Shown here: one piece after another, positions 8,201 to 17,370 of the stretch | Position numbering within the stretch: the stretch's first letter is position 1 | Layout of the letters: each line of letters opens with the position of its first letter | Assembly: GCF_004114535.1 (NCBI RefSeq) | Contig: NZ_LBJC01000029.1 | Coordinates: forward strand, 62,001 to 126,000 | DNA length: 64,000 nt | Origin: Bradyrhizobium nanningense | GTDB lineage: Bacteria; Pseudomonadota; Alphaproteobacteria; Rhizobiales; Xanthobacteraceae | Direction: 5' to 3' | Position numbers and translations under genes: made by a program | The notes under the pieces: model-generated | Told to the model about the DNA's origin: nothing | What the model saw: the letters and a program-made list of their open reading frames with translations, nothing else | Database searches by the model: none

Positions 8201-9291
8201 TCGCCGCTATCAGCGAATTCGCCAACCGCCTTCTCGGCCGCGGCGAGGCGGCCATCACCGTTCCGTCGTTCGACGGGGCGTTGAAGCCCAACCAGGCGCT
8301 CGAACAGGCGGATATTCTCTTCGAATGCGAAGCGCCGGAAGACGTTGCCACGGACGGCACGTCGCTGCTCATTGCCGACGGCGTGCGGCTGATACGCCTT
8401 TCCGGAAACTCGGCAACGACGGTTCGTACCTTCGAGCGACCGATCTCCGCGCTGGCGTGCTTGCCTCATGGAGGCTTGGCTGTCGCGCTGGGCGGCACGG
8501 AGGTCCGGCTCTACGACAACACCGCGGCCGAGACGCCCGCGACCGCATTTTCGCAAGGGCTGCACGCTGTCAATGCGCTGGCGCCCGCCGCCGACGGCAC
8601 GTTGATCGCAACCGACGGATCGTCGTTGCGCGGTGTCGACGATTGGGCACGCGATCTGATGGAGCTCGGCAGGAACGGCCGGGTGCTGCGGCTGGATCCG
8701 AAGACCGGCGCGGTCACGCAGCTCGCCGGCGGATTGGGCTACGCTTTCGGCACTGTGGCGAGCGACGGCGATCTGCTCGTCAGCGAAAGCTGGCGGCATC
8801 GCGTGATCTCGATCGCGCCGGACGGAAGCCGCAAGGACCTGCTGCGCCACCTGCCCGTCTATCCGTCCCGGCTTTCGCCGGCGCGCGGCGGCGGCTTCTG
8901 GCTCACCGCATTCGCCGCGCGCACCCAGCTCGTCGAGTTCGTGCTGCGCGAGCCGGCCTATCGCCGCCGCATGATCGCGGAGATCGCCCCGGAATTCTGG
9001 GTCGCGCCGCGGCTGCGGTCCGGCGATTCCTTCAAGGAGCCGCTGCAGGGCGCGCACATCAAGACCATGGGGGTGATGAAGCCCTGGGCGCCGCCGCGGT
9101 CCTACGGTCTCGTCATCCGCCTCGGGGCGGACGGCCTGCCGCGCACCTCGCTCCATAGCCGGGCCGATGGCGTCAACCACGGGATCGCGGCCGCGGTCGA
9201 ATTCGGAGGCGACCTCGTGATGATCGCCAAGGGGCCCGGACGCATCATCAAGCTGCCGCTGGCCTCCCTCGGCGAGGAGGCCCGCGCATGA
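8197..9291 (+). CDS. SMP-30/strictosidine-synthase-like beta-propeller protein
   Basis: This 364-residue protein has no obvious signal peptide. It shows propeller-blade segments such as PEDVATDGTSLLIADG, GRVLRLDPKTGAVTQLAGGL and FGTVASDGDLLVSESWRHRV, similar in plan to the propeller fused to the preceding permease. The GTG start at 8197 overlaps the previous stop as GTGA and has GGGGGAAG upstream, indicating translational coupling. A cytoplasmic hydrolase or isomerase for the imported compound is plausible, but the chemistry is not proved by sequence. It overlaps the ATPase gene by ATGA. Confidence 0.82.
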   Translation: MIAAISEFANRLLGRGEAAITVPSFDGALKPNQALEQADILFECEAPEDVATDGTSLLIADGVRLIRLSGNSATTVRTFERPISALACLPHGGLAVALGGTEVRLYDNTAAETPATAFSQGLHAVNALAPAADGTLIATDGSSLRGVDDWARDLMELGRNGRVLRLDPKTGAVTQLAGGLGYAFGTVASDGDLLVSESWRHRVISIAPDGSRKDLLRHLPVYPSRLSPARGGGFWLTAFAARTQLVEFVLREPAYRRRMIAEIAPEFWVAPRLRSGDSFKEPLQGAHIKTMGVMKPWAPPRSYGLVIRLGADGLPRTSLHSRADGVNHGIAAAVEFGGDLVMIAKGPGRIIKLPLASLGEEARA

Positions 9292-10784
9292 ACGACCTGG
9301 TCCTGTCGCTATCGAAGGCGACCAAGCTTTACGCCGGCGTGCCCGCCATCGACGGTGTCGACTTCGAGCTGCGGCGCGGCGAGATCCACGCCCTGGTCGG
9401 AGAAAACGGCGCGGGAAAATCGACGCTGACGAAAGTCATGGCCGGCGTCGTGACCCTGACCTCCGGCGGCATGACGGTCGACGGCGTCGAAGTCACTCCG
9501 AAGACTCCGCTGGAGGCGCGCAACCTCGGCATCGCCATGGTGTTCCAGGAGAACAGCCTGGTGCCGACGATGACGGTGGCGCAGAACCTGTTCCTCGGCC
9601 AGGAGAAGTTCTACAATCGCCTGCGCGGCATCTACATCGCGGCCCAGCAATTCCTGCAATCGCTCAACTTCGACGTGACGCCGACCGCGACGGTCGGCGG
9701 GTTAGGGGCGGCCAAGAAGCAGATGGTCGAGATCGCTCGCGCCGTCCTGCACAAGGCGAAGGTGATCATCTTCGACGAGCCGACGGCGACGCTGACGCCG
9801 GAGGAGAAGAAATACTTCTTCGATCTGGTCAAGGACCTGAAGCGGCGCGGGGTCTCCATCATCTTCATCTCGCATGCGCTCGAAGAGGCGCTGTTGCTTG
9901 CCGACCGCATCACGGTGCTGCGCGACGGCAGGCATGTCGTGACCGACGACGCCTCCCGCTTCGACCGGGCGCGCATCGTCCAGGCGATGGTGGGGCGGGA
10001 TCTCTCCAACACGCTCTACGGCGCGCGCAAGACGCAGGTCCGCCCCTCGGGCAAGCGGGTGCTGACGGTGCAGAACCTCAAGATGGCGCCGATGGTGAAG
10101 AACAACTCGCTGTCGGTGTTCGCGGGCCAAATCACCGGCGTCTTCGGCCTCGTCGGCGCCGGGCGCACCGAGACGTTCAAGATCGTCGCGGGCGTCATGA
10201 AGCGCGACTTCTTCCATGGCGGTGAGGTGATTCTCGAGGACAAGCCCGTCCGCTACCGCGTCCCCGCGCCGGCGGTGCAGGCAGGCATTGCCTACGTGAC
10301 CGAGGATCGCAAGGTCGAGGGGTTCTTCGAGACAGCATCCATCGCGCGGAACATCTATCTCGGCTTGCTCGCCAAGTTTCCCAGGGGACGCGCCTGGCTG
10401 TCGCGGCGCGAAAGCACGGCGGCCGGAAAGTCCTGGATCGAGCGCCTCAAGGTGCGCGCCATCGGCGACGAGGCCAAGGTCGTCGAATTGTCCGGCGGCA
10501 ACCAGCAGAAGGTCGTGATCGCGAAATCGCTGATCCAGGATCCGGAGCTCATCATATTCGACGAGCCGACGCGGGGCGTCGATGTCGGCGCCATCGTCGA
10601 GATCCACGAGCTGATCAATTCGCTGGCCGACAAGGGCAAGGCGGTGGTCGTGATCTCCTCCTACCTGCCCGAGATCATGGCGCTGTCGGACCGCATCCTG
10701 GTGTGCCGGCAAGGCAAGGTCGTCGAGGAGTTTTCCGCGCTGGAGGCGACGGAGGAAGCCATCATGTACGCGGCGATCCACTGA
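9288..10784 (+). CDS. Sugar-type ABC transporter ATPase with two nucleotide-binding domains
   Basis: The product is 498 residues, the normal size for RbsA/MglA/XylG-type tandem ATPases. Domain 1 has Walker A GENGAGKST (residues 38-46) and Walker B VIIFDEPTATL, but its signature loop is degenerate (GGLGAAKKQM). Domain 2 has the degenerate Walker A GLVGAGRTE usual for this family, a good LSGGNQQK signature and LIIFDEPTRGVDVGA. It powers the transporter formed with the two permeases upstream. It starts with an ATGA overlap and is the last gene of the operon, an unusual position because the ATPase often precedes the permeases. Confidence 0.93.
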   Translation: MNDLVLSLSKATKLYAGVPAIDGVDFELRRGEIHALVGENGAGKSTLTKVMAGVVTLTSGGMTVDGVEVTPKTPLEARNLGIAMVFQENSLVPTMTVAQNLFLGQEKFYNRLRGIYIAAQQFLQSLNFDVTPTATVGGLGAAKKQMVEIARAVLHKAKVIIFDEPTATLTPEEKKYFFDLVKDLKRRGVSIIFISHALEEALLLADRITVLRDGRHVVTDDASRFDRARIVQAMVGRDLSNTLYGARKTQVRPSGKRVLTVQNLKMAPMVKNNSLSVFAGQITGVFGLVGAGRTETFKIVAGVMKRDFFHGGEVILEDKPVRYRVPAPAVQAGIAYVTEDRKVEGFFETASIARNIYLGLLAKFPRGRAWLSRRESTAAGKSWIERLKVRAIGDEAKVVELSGGNQQKVVIAKSLIQDPELIIFDEPTRGVDVGAIVEIHELINSLADKGKAVVVISSYLPEIMALSDRILVCRQGKVVEEFSALEATEEAIMYAAIH

Positions 10785-10828
10785 CCGCTCTGCGATCAGG
10801 GCGTCGCAGCGCAATCGGCGCGGACGGA

Positions 10829-11041
10829 TCAGGCGGAACGCGGCCTGGAGCCGGGCTGCCCGCTCGGCTCATTCAGCAGCTTGCCCGTGGTGCTGTTGAC
10901 GAAGTGCAGCGACATGCAGGCCGGGCACCTCACGGGCACATAACTGTCCGCCGGCTCGGAACGCTCGGGCCGCTCGTCATCGGTCCGATGCTGGACGTTC
11001 ATGCCGGTGCGCGGGCACCTGAAGAGGATCTGGCGCTGCAT
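10829..11041 (-). CDS. Small conserved Cys-containing protein, unknown function
   Basis: The product is a 70-residue protein beginning MQRQILFRCPRTGMNVQHR and containing a CPAC pair at about residues 39-42 plus an earlier Cys-Pro. The arrangement resembles a tiny zinc-ribbon fold. I recall similar short proteins as common in Bradyrhizobium, usually labelled hypothetical. Composition is clearly protein-like and differs from the shadow frames. It lies opposite the end of the ABC operon and is transcribed towards it. Confidence 0.7.
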   Translation of the reverse strand: MQRQILFRCPRTGMNVQHRTDDERPERSEPADSYVPVRCPACMSLHFVNSTTGKLLNEPSGQPGSRPRSA

Positions 11042-11486
11042 GCTGCTTTCATGCGCCCTAATCTGAGCCGGCGAAATTGCGGACGATCCCTTACGGGCCT
11101 TCCCTATGGTTTGCGATGGGTCAATGCAAATGGCCTGCCGCGCCCTATCCTCTGTCCAGCATCGGGCGCGCTGTCGATCCGGTGCCGAACGAAGCGGAGC
11201 CCGGACTCCTAGGCACTCCGGGCACCGCTTCGGAAGACAGGGTGCAAGCGACCGCGATCAGGGAGCCGGCTTTGGAGAGCGGCTTCGCCGGCGGGTTCGA
11301 TGGAACGAAGGCCGGTACCGCGGGTTGGATGGCCCAGCCCTGGACAGACCATGCAATCGGCCTCGGTGCCCCCTTGGAAAACCTCCTCGGAAACCGAGGC
11401 TGATTGATTTCGCCCGGCCGGCCGACACGAATGCCCGCCGCCGGCGACAGGCCACCATCGGGACCGCCTCGACCAGGAGAGCAGCC
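11042..11486. other. Intergenic stretch, no gene recognised
   Basis: About 445 bases lie between two divergently oriented small genes. Open frames exist here (for example 11077-11403 on the plus strand) but their translations are low-complexity and lack a ribosome binding site or family resemblance. Promoters for both flanking genes must lie inside. Confidence 0.4.
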
Positions 11487-11762
11487 ATGATGTCCGCCAA
11501 CCTCGACGATCTCTCTGCGGCTGTGCGTTACGCGCTCGAGACGACGCGCGCGACCACGGTCTGCCCGTTCCACGATGAGGTGATCATCCGCGTGGGCGAC
11601 GACGCCGCCGAGAGCCATGCGTACGAACGCGCCAAGCGCATCCTCAGGAGCGATGGGACGCCCTTCGAGGCAAACGCCCTCAGGGAAGAGATCGGCCACC
11701 AGCTCGCCAGCGCCGCGGACGGCCGCTGCCCGAAATGCGACTGCACCCGTCCGGCCGGCTAA
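11487..11762 (+). CDS. Small conserved hypothetical protein (91 aa)
   Basis: The gene starts at tandem ATG codons with CAGGAGAGCAGCC upstream, a good ribosome binding site. The product is acidic at the start (MMSANLDDLSAAVRYALE) with central CPFHDEVIIRVGDDAAESHAY and a C-terminal CPKCDC, which could bind metal. It has no signal peptide or membrane segment. I do not know the function. An upstream in-frame extension is open but lacks protein-like character. Confidence 0.72.
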   Translation: MMSANLDDLSAAVRYALETTRATTVCPFHDEVIIRVGDDAAESHAYERAKRILRSDGTPFEANALREEIGHQLASAADGRCPKCDCTRPAG

Positions 11763-11794
11763 TGGCTGCAGAGTGCGGGGGCGTTCACCTCTAC

Positions 11795-11915
11795 CGCTTG
11801 CTTGCGGGAGAGGTCGGCGCGAAGCACCGGGAGAGGGTTTTCTCCTCTTGGGGATTATCCCGTTGCGGAAGAAGCCCTCTCCCCGACCCTCTCCCGCAAG
11901 CGGGAGAGGGGGTGC
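11795..11915. repeat. Palindromic intergenic repeat (type A)
   Basis: This element includes a perfect hairpin with 11-bp arms (CCCTCTCCCGC at 11887-11897 and GCGGGAGAGGG at 11900-11910). Related sequence, including a CCTCTTGGGGAT-like core, recurs inverted at about 32248-32391. It lies between two convergent genes and could double as a bidirectional terminator. Confidence 0.75.
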
Positions 11916-11985
11916 AAACGTGATCTCATCACACGCTGGGCCTCGGCCCAACTCAATCATTGCCTAAAGGCGCATGCAGCTGCGG

Positions 11986-14664
11986 TCAGGATGCAGCTCG
12001 CCTGGAAGCATTCTTGCTTTGTCTGGAGCGCGCAAGGCTCCCAGGCCGCCCGATCAAATATCCCTGCATCTCGTCGCAGCCTTCCTGTACCAGGACCGAC
12101 ATCTGTGTTTCGGTTTCGATGCCTTCCGCAAGCACCGGCACCCCGAGCCCGTGGGCGAGGCCGATCACGGCCCGTACGATGGCCAGCGACCGCTCGCTCT
12201 GGCCGAGCGAGGCGACAAAGGATCGATCGATCTTGATGCGGTCCAGAGGAAACGCTTCGAGGTATGACAGCGATGAATATCCGGTTCCGAAATCGTCGAG
12301 CGCGATCAGGATGCCGAGCGCCTTGAGCGACTGCATCGTCCGCTTGGCGCGCGACATATCCTCGATCAGGACGCCTTCGGTGATTTCGAGCTCGAGACGC
12401 GCGGCCGCAAGCCCGCTGTCCCGGAGCGCCCGACGGACCTGCCCGTCGAGATTTTCCCGGCGAAACTGCGCCGCCGAGACGTTGACGGCCACCCGCAGCG
12501 GCTGATCCCATGACGCCGCTTCCCTGCACGCCTCCATCAGGACCCAGTCGTCGATCTCTGCGATGGAACCGCTTTGCTCCGCGATCGGGATGAATTCTCC
12601 CGGAGGGATGATACCGCGCACCGGATGCCGCCAGCGCACGAGCGCCTCATAGGCCATGAGCGTGCCGTCGCGATGCTGCTGCGGCTGATACTCCAGATAG
12701 AGCTCGCCTCGTTCGACGGCGTTGCGCAAATCGTGCTCCAGCGCGCGGCGGTCCCGCAGCTGCTGATCCATCGCGCTGGTGAACAGGCGGATGGCTCCCC
12801 TGCCCTCGTGCTTGGCGCGATAGAGCGCAGCATCCGCATTCGCCAGCAGTGAAACGGAATTATCGGCGTCTCTCGGATACAGCGCGGCGCCGACGCAGAG
12901 ATCGATCTTCAGCGCATGGCCGTCAACCTCGATCGGTTGCTCGAATTGGGCCCGCATCCTGGTGGCGAGCAGCTCTGCGGTTGCTGGCAGCGGCGACTGA
13001 TCGGTGATGCCGATGAATTCGTCGCCGCCGACGCGCGCCACATAGCATCCCTGCGCGGCTTCCTGCAGGCGCCGCGAGGCCTCGCACAGCACGGCGTCGC
13101 CGACGGCATGGCCGAAACGGTCGTTGATCTCCTTGAAGTGATCGAGATCGATGCAGAGCACGGCAAAGGCGCTGTCGGTAATCTCCGCTCTTTCGATCGC
13201 GGCGCCGAGATACTCGTCCAGGGCGGCCCTGTTCGGCAGTTCCGTCAGCGCATCGTGACAGGCGAGATAGCTCACCCTCTGCTGCGCCCGATTGCGCTCC
13301 GTCACATCGAAGGCGACGCAGACATGGGCGGACTGCCCGTCATAGACCAGCGGCCGGGATTCGATCACGACCTCGATCGCCTCGCCGTCCGCGGTCCTGT
13401 GCAATTCGCAGTCGCGTTCGGCTCCTGCCTGCTGCTCACCATGCGCGAGCTGATGCTCGGACATGGCGAGGAGATCCTGGCGGACATAGCCGTAATGCCG
13501 GCACATCGCGCCATTCACGGCGATGAGCTGACGCGTCTTCGCATCGACAACCCACATCGGAAGCGGGTTCTCTTCGAAGAGCAGGCGGAAAGAGGCCTCC
13601 GCTTCCGCAAGCGCCATTTCGGTTCGATGGCGCTCCGTGATGTCCTCGTGGGTCGCGACCCAGCCGTTCCCCTCCATCGGGCGATGCCGGATCCGCACGA
13701 TCCGCCCGTTGGTCAATTCCACGGTCGTATCCGAGTTCTCGGCGGTCACCGAAGCGCTATTGCGCCAGTCCAGATAATCCTGCTTGGACATCTTCGGGGC
13801 GCTGCCGACCGAATAGCGGAGATCGACGATCTCGTTCAGCTTCATGCCCGGCCGGACCAGTTTCGGGTCGAGATCGTAGACCTCGAGGTACTGCCGGTTG
13901 CAGACGATCAGGCGCTGATCGGTGTCGAAGAAGCAGAGACCGTGGGACATGTTATTGAGCGCCCTGTCGAAGCGCTCCGCGAATGCGGTCGCGGTCTGCT
14001 CTGCGGTCCGCGCGCGATCACCTTCCTCGGACAGCCGTCCGTGGGTCTCGACCAGCTTCACGAAAGAACGAAAATTGGTGTTGATCATCCGGGCGAGCAG
14101 GGCAAGCAACGCCAGCAGATTGATCCCGACCGAGATCATCATGCCGTCACCGGAGAGCAGTAGGAGCGTGGCGATCGGTGCACCGGCAATCAGCATCGTC
14201 AGCAGGGACGCCGGCGGGAAGCTGCCGAGGCAATAGGCCGTTCCGACGCATCCCATGAAGATGAGAAGGGCAACCGGAGCGCGCAGGCCGGGATCCACGG
14301 CCATGAACAGCGCGAGAATCCAGATCACGAAGCTGGAGCAGATCACCACGGTGGCGAGACGAGCCCTTGCAAGCTCGCGATAGGCTTCCTCGGCGGTGAA
14401 ATCGGCCTTCTTCAACCGGAGCCATTGGGCCAGCCGGAACAAACAAATGGCAAGGAGAGCGGCCGGCAAGGCAAATCTCAGCCATGCCGAGACCGTGTCC
14501 GGGAGGACCAAGCCTACGCTGATGCTGTCGACGAGGAGCACGGCGTAGAGCACCGGCACCTGCTCGCGAAGCACCCGGAACTGCTCGACGAGCAGCGCGC
14601 GGCCGAGCGGATCGGTCGTGTCGCCCACGGAGAAAGAATCACGAAGCCGCGCGAAGAAGCCCAT
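11986..14664 (-). CDS. Membrane PAS-GGDEF-EAL protein (diguanylate cyclase/phosphodiesterase)
   Basis: This protein of about 892 residues has an N-terminal block of hydrophobic helices (residues about 40-200). Two PAS-like sensor regions follow, one with RFDRALNNMSHGLCFFD and one with FRLLFEENPLPMWVVD. Next is a GGDEF domain with intact VGGDEFIGI near residue 546, then an EAL domain with YEALVRW near 671 and DDFGTGYSSLSYLEAFPLD. Both catalytic motifs are preserved, so synthesis and hydrolysis of cyclic-di-GMP are both possible. I start at the ATG giving MGFFARL; an alternative start six codons upstream exists. The tail after YLIGRPGS is Ser/Arg-rich and short. Confidence 0.92.
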   Translation of the reverse strand: MGFFARLRDSFSVGDTTDPLGRALLVEQFRVLREQVPVLYAVLLVDSISVGLVLPDTVSAWLRFALPAALLAICLFRLAQWLRLKKADFTAEEAYRELARARLATVVICSSFVIWILALFMAVDPGLRAPVALLIFMGCVGTAYCLGSFPPASLLTMLIAGAPIATLLLLSGDGMMISVGINLLALLALLARMINTNFRSFVKLVETHGRLSEEGDRARTAEQTATAFAERFDRALNNMSHGLCFFDTDQRLIVCNRQYLEVYDLDPKLVRPGMKLNEIVDLRYSVGSAPKMSKQDYLDWRNSASVTAENSDTTVELTNGRIVRIRHRPMEGNGWVATHEDITERHRTEMALAEAEASFRLLFEENPLPMWVVDAKTRQLIAVNGAMCRHYGYVRQDLLAMSEHQLAHGEQQAGAERDCELHRTADGEAIEVVIESRPLVYDGQSAHVCVAFDVTERNRAQQRVSYLACHDALTELPNRAALDEYLGAAIERAEITDSAFAVLCIDLDHFKEINDRFGHAVGDAVLCEASRRLQEAAQGCYVARVGGDEFIGITDQSPLPATAELLATRMRAQFEQPIEVDGHALKIDLCVGAALYPRDADNSVSLLANADAALYRAKHEGRGAIRLFTSAMDQQLRDRRALEHDLRNAVERGELYLEYQPQQHRDGTLMAYEALVRWRHPVRGIIPPGEFIPIAEQSGSIAEIDDWVLMEACREAASWDQPLRVAVNVSAAQFRRENLDGQVRRALRDSGLAAARLELEITEGVLIEDMSRAKRTMQSLKALGILIALDDFGTGYSSLSYLEAFPLDRIKIDRSFVASLGQSERSLAIVRAVIGLAHGLGVPVLAEGIETETQMSVLVQEGCDEMQGYLIGRPGSLARSRQSKNASRRAAS

Positions 14665-14837
14665 CAATGCCGTCCCAACCACTCCGAAGGCTAGGGCAGA
14701 GAGGCGAAGGACCCGTAAAGGCGTGTGGTGTCTCCGACCTTAACGCGGCTAGCGCGAATAGGAAGAAGCCAATCCCGTCAACGAGTTCCGCGCTCCGCAA
14801 CCCGCCATCGCGGAGGTTGAGGCGGTTCCAGCCGCGC

Positions 14838-15632
14838 TCAATCTTCAACCCGGTACAGCCGCCACCGCTCCGGCACGCCCTTGAGCTGGTGCATGCCGTG
14901 ATCCCTGAAGCGGATCTCGGACTGCGCCACCAGGTCCCTGACCGCGCTCGAGACGAGAACTTCGCCGGCACGCGCCTTGGCGGCGACGCGCGTGCCGATG
15001 TGAAAGGCGAGACCGACCATCTCGCCCCCGCTCACACTATATTCGCCCGCATGCAGCCCGACCCTGATGTCGAGCCCCAGCGTGCGCACGGCCTTTTGAA
15101 TCGCGGTCGCGCAGCGGATGCCGGAAGCCGGCGCCTTGAAGGTCGCCAGTACGCCGTCGCCGGTGGTCACCACTTCCCTGCCGCGCGTGCTTTTCAGCTC
15201 CTTGCGCACGGCGGCGTAATAGTGGCCCATGACCTTGGTCCAGCGCGCATCGCCGAGCTTCGCGGCCTTTGCGGTGGAGCCGACGATATCGACGATCAGG
15301 ATGGTGGCGAGTGCCTGCTTGAGCTCGGCACTGCGCTCGCCGGATCGACGCCGCAGCTCGATCGGTCCGATCAACGGCTCATAGCGGTGGCTGCGGCGCC
15401 GCGCGATCGCGGCCTTCGTGTAGTCCTGGGCGCGCTGCACCGTGCCGCAGCGAACCGTCTTCTCCTGCGGCAGACGCGTCCAGTAGACCGTTCGCCCATC
15501 GCCAGCGCCCTGGACCTCCACGGCGCCCCACTTCAGGAAAACCGCCGAACCAACCCGCCGGACGCACCACGCCTTCGACGTGTACCCCGATACGTTCGAC
15601 TGATGGACTCCGATGCGAAGAAATTTGGGCAT
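14838..15632 (-). CDS. Class III adenylate/guanylate cyclase with N-terminal WGR-like module
   Basis: The product is 264 residues. The C-terminal 170 form a class III nucleotidyl cyclase domain, with ILIVDIVGSTAKAAKLGDAR carrying the first metal-binding Asp and TTGDGVLATF the second. The N-terminal 87 residues (starting MPKFLRIGVHQSN, with KAWCVRRVG and LKWGAVEVQG) form a small separate domain that I associate with rhizobial cyclases but cannot name. The ATG at 15632 was chosen because this domain starts there, although the frame stays open to 15728. No membrane segment is present, so the enzyme should be soluble. Confidence 0.85.
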   Translation of the reverse strand: MPKFLRIGVHQSNVSGYTSKAWCVRRVGSAVFLKWGAVEVQGAGDGRTVYWTRLPQEKTVRCGTVQRAQDYTKAAIARRRSHRYEPLIGPIELRRRSGERSAELKQALATILIVDIVGSTAKAAKLGDARWTKVMGHYYAAVRKELKSTRGREVVTTGDGVLATFKAPASGIRCATAIQKAVRTLGLDIRVGLHAGEYSVSGGEMVGLAFHIGTRVAAKARAGEVLVSSAVRDLVAQSEIRFRDHGMHQLKGVPERWRLYRVED

Positions 15633-15764
15633 GTACGTGCAGCTGATCGTAGGACCGTGGGCTGGTCGAGGTGAAGCGTAGTTGCACATTCCCGCGTTGG
15701 CAACAGGCGAACTGCCGTGCGCGCTCACCGAGCAATGGCTCGCAGTCGACTTGGATCTCGTCGA

Positions 15765-16706
15765 TCATCCCCTCCGCGTCGGCGCAATCGTCAGACGGAT
15801 TCCGATCGCGGTCAGTGCCACCCCCGCGACGAGAGAAGCATTGATCGGCTCCTTCAGCACCCACGCGGAAATCAGCAGGCCCACGCTGGGTGTCGCCAAC
15901 AGCGCCATCGACATGGTGCTTGCGGCAAAGCGACGGCCGGCCTCGACCACGGCCCAATAGGCGAACGCGGTCGCGATCGGTGCTACATAGAGGAGCGTGG
16001 CCGCGCCAAGCGGCGATATTGTTGGCGGGGCTCCCTCGACAGAGATCGCGATGGGAAGGAGCAGGATTGCCGCGATGAGCATTTGCCAAGGGGCGAGGCT
16101 CAACGCCGAAGAGGTGAAGCGATGCCCCCGTACTGTCACGATGGTGATGGCCCAAGCCGTTGCGGCGCCCATCAGCATCGCGTAGGCCAGGGTTTGCCTG
16201 CCGACGACGGCAAAGGATGGCGAGGCGATAACGGCAGTTCCTGCACATCCGACCAACACGCCCGCCACCGCCTTCGGCCCCAGATCTTCACCCAGCCGCC
16301 AGGCCGCAAGCGGCGCGACCACGATAGGTGTGGCAAAGGCCAGCACGGACGCGCGCCCCGGCGGCAAGATCGTCAGGGCGAGACCGGTGAGCGCCGAATA
16401 CGCCGCCATTTGAAGCGCGCCCGAAATGACGACGAAGGGGAAATCAGCGGGCGGCGGCAACGCAAGCTCACCCCGCGCAACCAGCACTGCGAACAGGATG
16501 AGCGCCGCGACCGCATAACGCAGAAAGCCATACCAGATCGGCGGAATCTGTCCGACACCAATCTTGATGACCGGCCAACTGACGGCCCAAATCAACACCA
16601 GGGACAGCAGCAGCAGCCAGTCGCGCGGCTTCGGGGCGACGGCTCGGATTGCTGCAGCGGTCGACGATCTAGAATCTTTCACTGAACGGCCGCAGATCGA
16701 GCTCAT
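15765..16706 (-). CDS. EamA/DMT-family transporter
   Basis: The product is about 313 residues with ten hydrophobic helices arranged as two EamA repeats. The first begins LLLLSLVLIWAVSWPVIKIG and the second includes LGAATLLYVAPIATAFAYWA. Members of this drug/metabolite superfamily usually export small metabolites across the inner membrane; the substrate cannot be inferred. The gene overlaps the end of the upstream SDR gene by 38 bases if the ATG at 16706 is used; a GTG at 16682 would shorten the overlap. The two genes are probably cotranscribed. Confidence 0.88.
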   Translation of the reverse strand: MSSICGRSVKDSRSSTAAAIRAVAPKPRDWLLLLSLVLIWAVSWPVIKIGVGQIPPIWYGFLRYAVAALILFAVLVARGELALPPPADFPFVVISGALQMAAYSALTGLALTILPPGRASVLAFATPIVVAPLAAWRLGEDLGPKAVAGVLVGCAGTAVIASPSFAVVGRQTLAYAMLMGAATAWAITIVTVRGHRFTSSALSLAPWQMLIAAILLLPIAISVEGAPPTISPLGAATLLYVAPIATAFAYWAVVEAGRRFAASTMSMALLATPSVGLLISAWVLKEPINASLVAGVALTAIGIRLTIAPTRRG

Positions 16707-17343
16707 GGGTCCACGCGCTGCGGGCCTGCCGGTGCAACTGATAATAGCTCTGTGCGATCGCCGCAGGCTGAAGCAGGGTCTCCGAGGAATCGTCCTCCCG
16801 CGCGATCATGCCGTCGAGGACGACGTGCGCCACATGAATGCTCTCTGAGCCCAGCTCGCGAGCCATCGCTTGTGCCAGCCCGCGCAGGGCGAATTTCGGA
16901 GAGGCAAACGCCGCAAATCCGGCGCCGCCGCGGACCGATCCGGTTGCACCGGAGAAAATGATCGTTCCGCCTCCGCTCTCCAACATGGACGTCGCCGCGG
17001 CGCGCCCGACCAAGAACCCGGCAAAGCAACCCGTGCGCCACGCCTGCTCGAACAAATCCGCGGAAATGTCGAGGATTCCTCCCCGATCCCATATGCCGAC
17101 GTTGAACACGACCAGGGATGGCGGTCCAAGTTCGCCCCGCACGCGTTCGAACACCTCTTTGACCTGCTTAGCGTCCGTGGCATCGCAAGAGTAACGGCGA
17201 ACCAGATCGCGTTGGGGCTCGCCCGCACCGCCACTGCGCGAGACCGCAGCCACGCGCATGCCCTCATCCGCAAAGCGCGCAACGAGCGCGTTGCCCAATC
17301 CGGCACCCGCGCCAACAACAATGGCGATCTCATTCGAGCTCAT
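16669..17343 (-). CDS. SDR-family oxidoreductase lacking the usual catalytic Tyr
   Basis: The product is 224 residues. The Rossmann motif VGAGAGLGNAL near the start and the NVGIWDRGG segment place it among short-chain dehydrogenases. The position normally occupied by YxxxK reads FASPK, so the catalytic Tyr is Phe while Lys is kept. A group of SDR proteins with this substitution and a following LAQAMARELG is familiar to me from annotation, with activity unproven. It is transcribed with the DMT transporter and follows the peroxiredoxin gene by 27 bases, so the three may form one operon. Confidence 0.85.
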   Translation of the reverse strand: MSSNEIAIVVGAGAGLGNALVARFADEGMRVAAVSRSGGAGEPQRDLVRRYSCDATDAKQVKEVFERVRGELGPPSLVVFNVGIWDRGGILDISADLFEQAWRTGCFAGFLVGRAAATSMLESGGGTIIFSGATGSVRGGAGFAAFASPKFALRGLAQAMARELGSESIHVAHVVLDGMIAREDDSSETLLQPAAIAQSYYQLHRQARSAWTHELDLRPFSERF

Positions 17344-17370
17344 GTCCGGGTCTCCTGGTTTCAGTTGACG

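Noticed and set aside
11077..11403. Plus-strand ORF in the intergenic region
   Set aside because: Composition is low-complexity and no ribosome binding site was seen.
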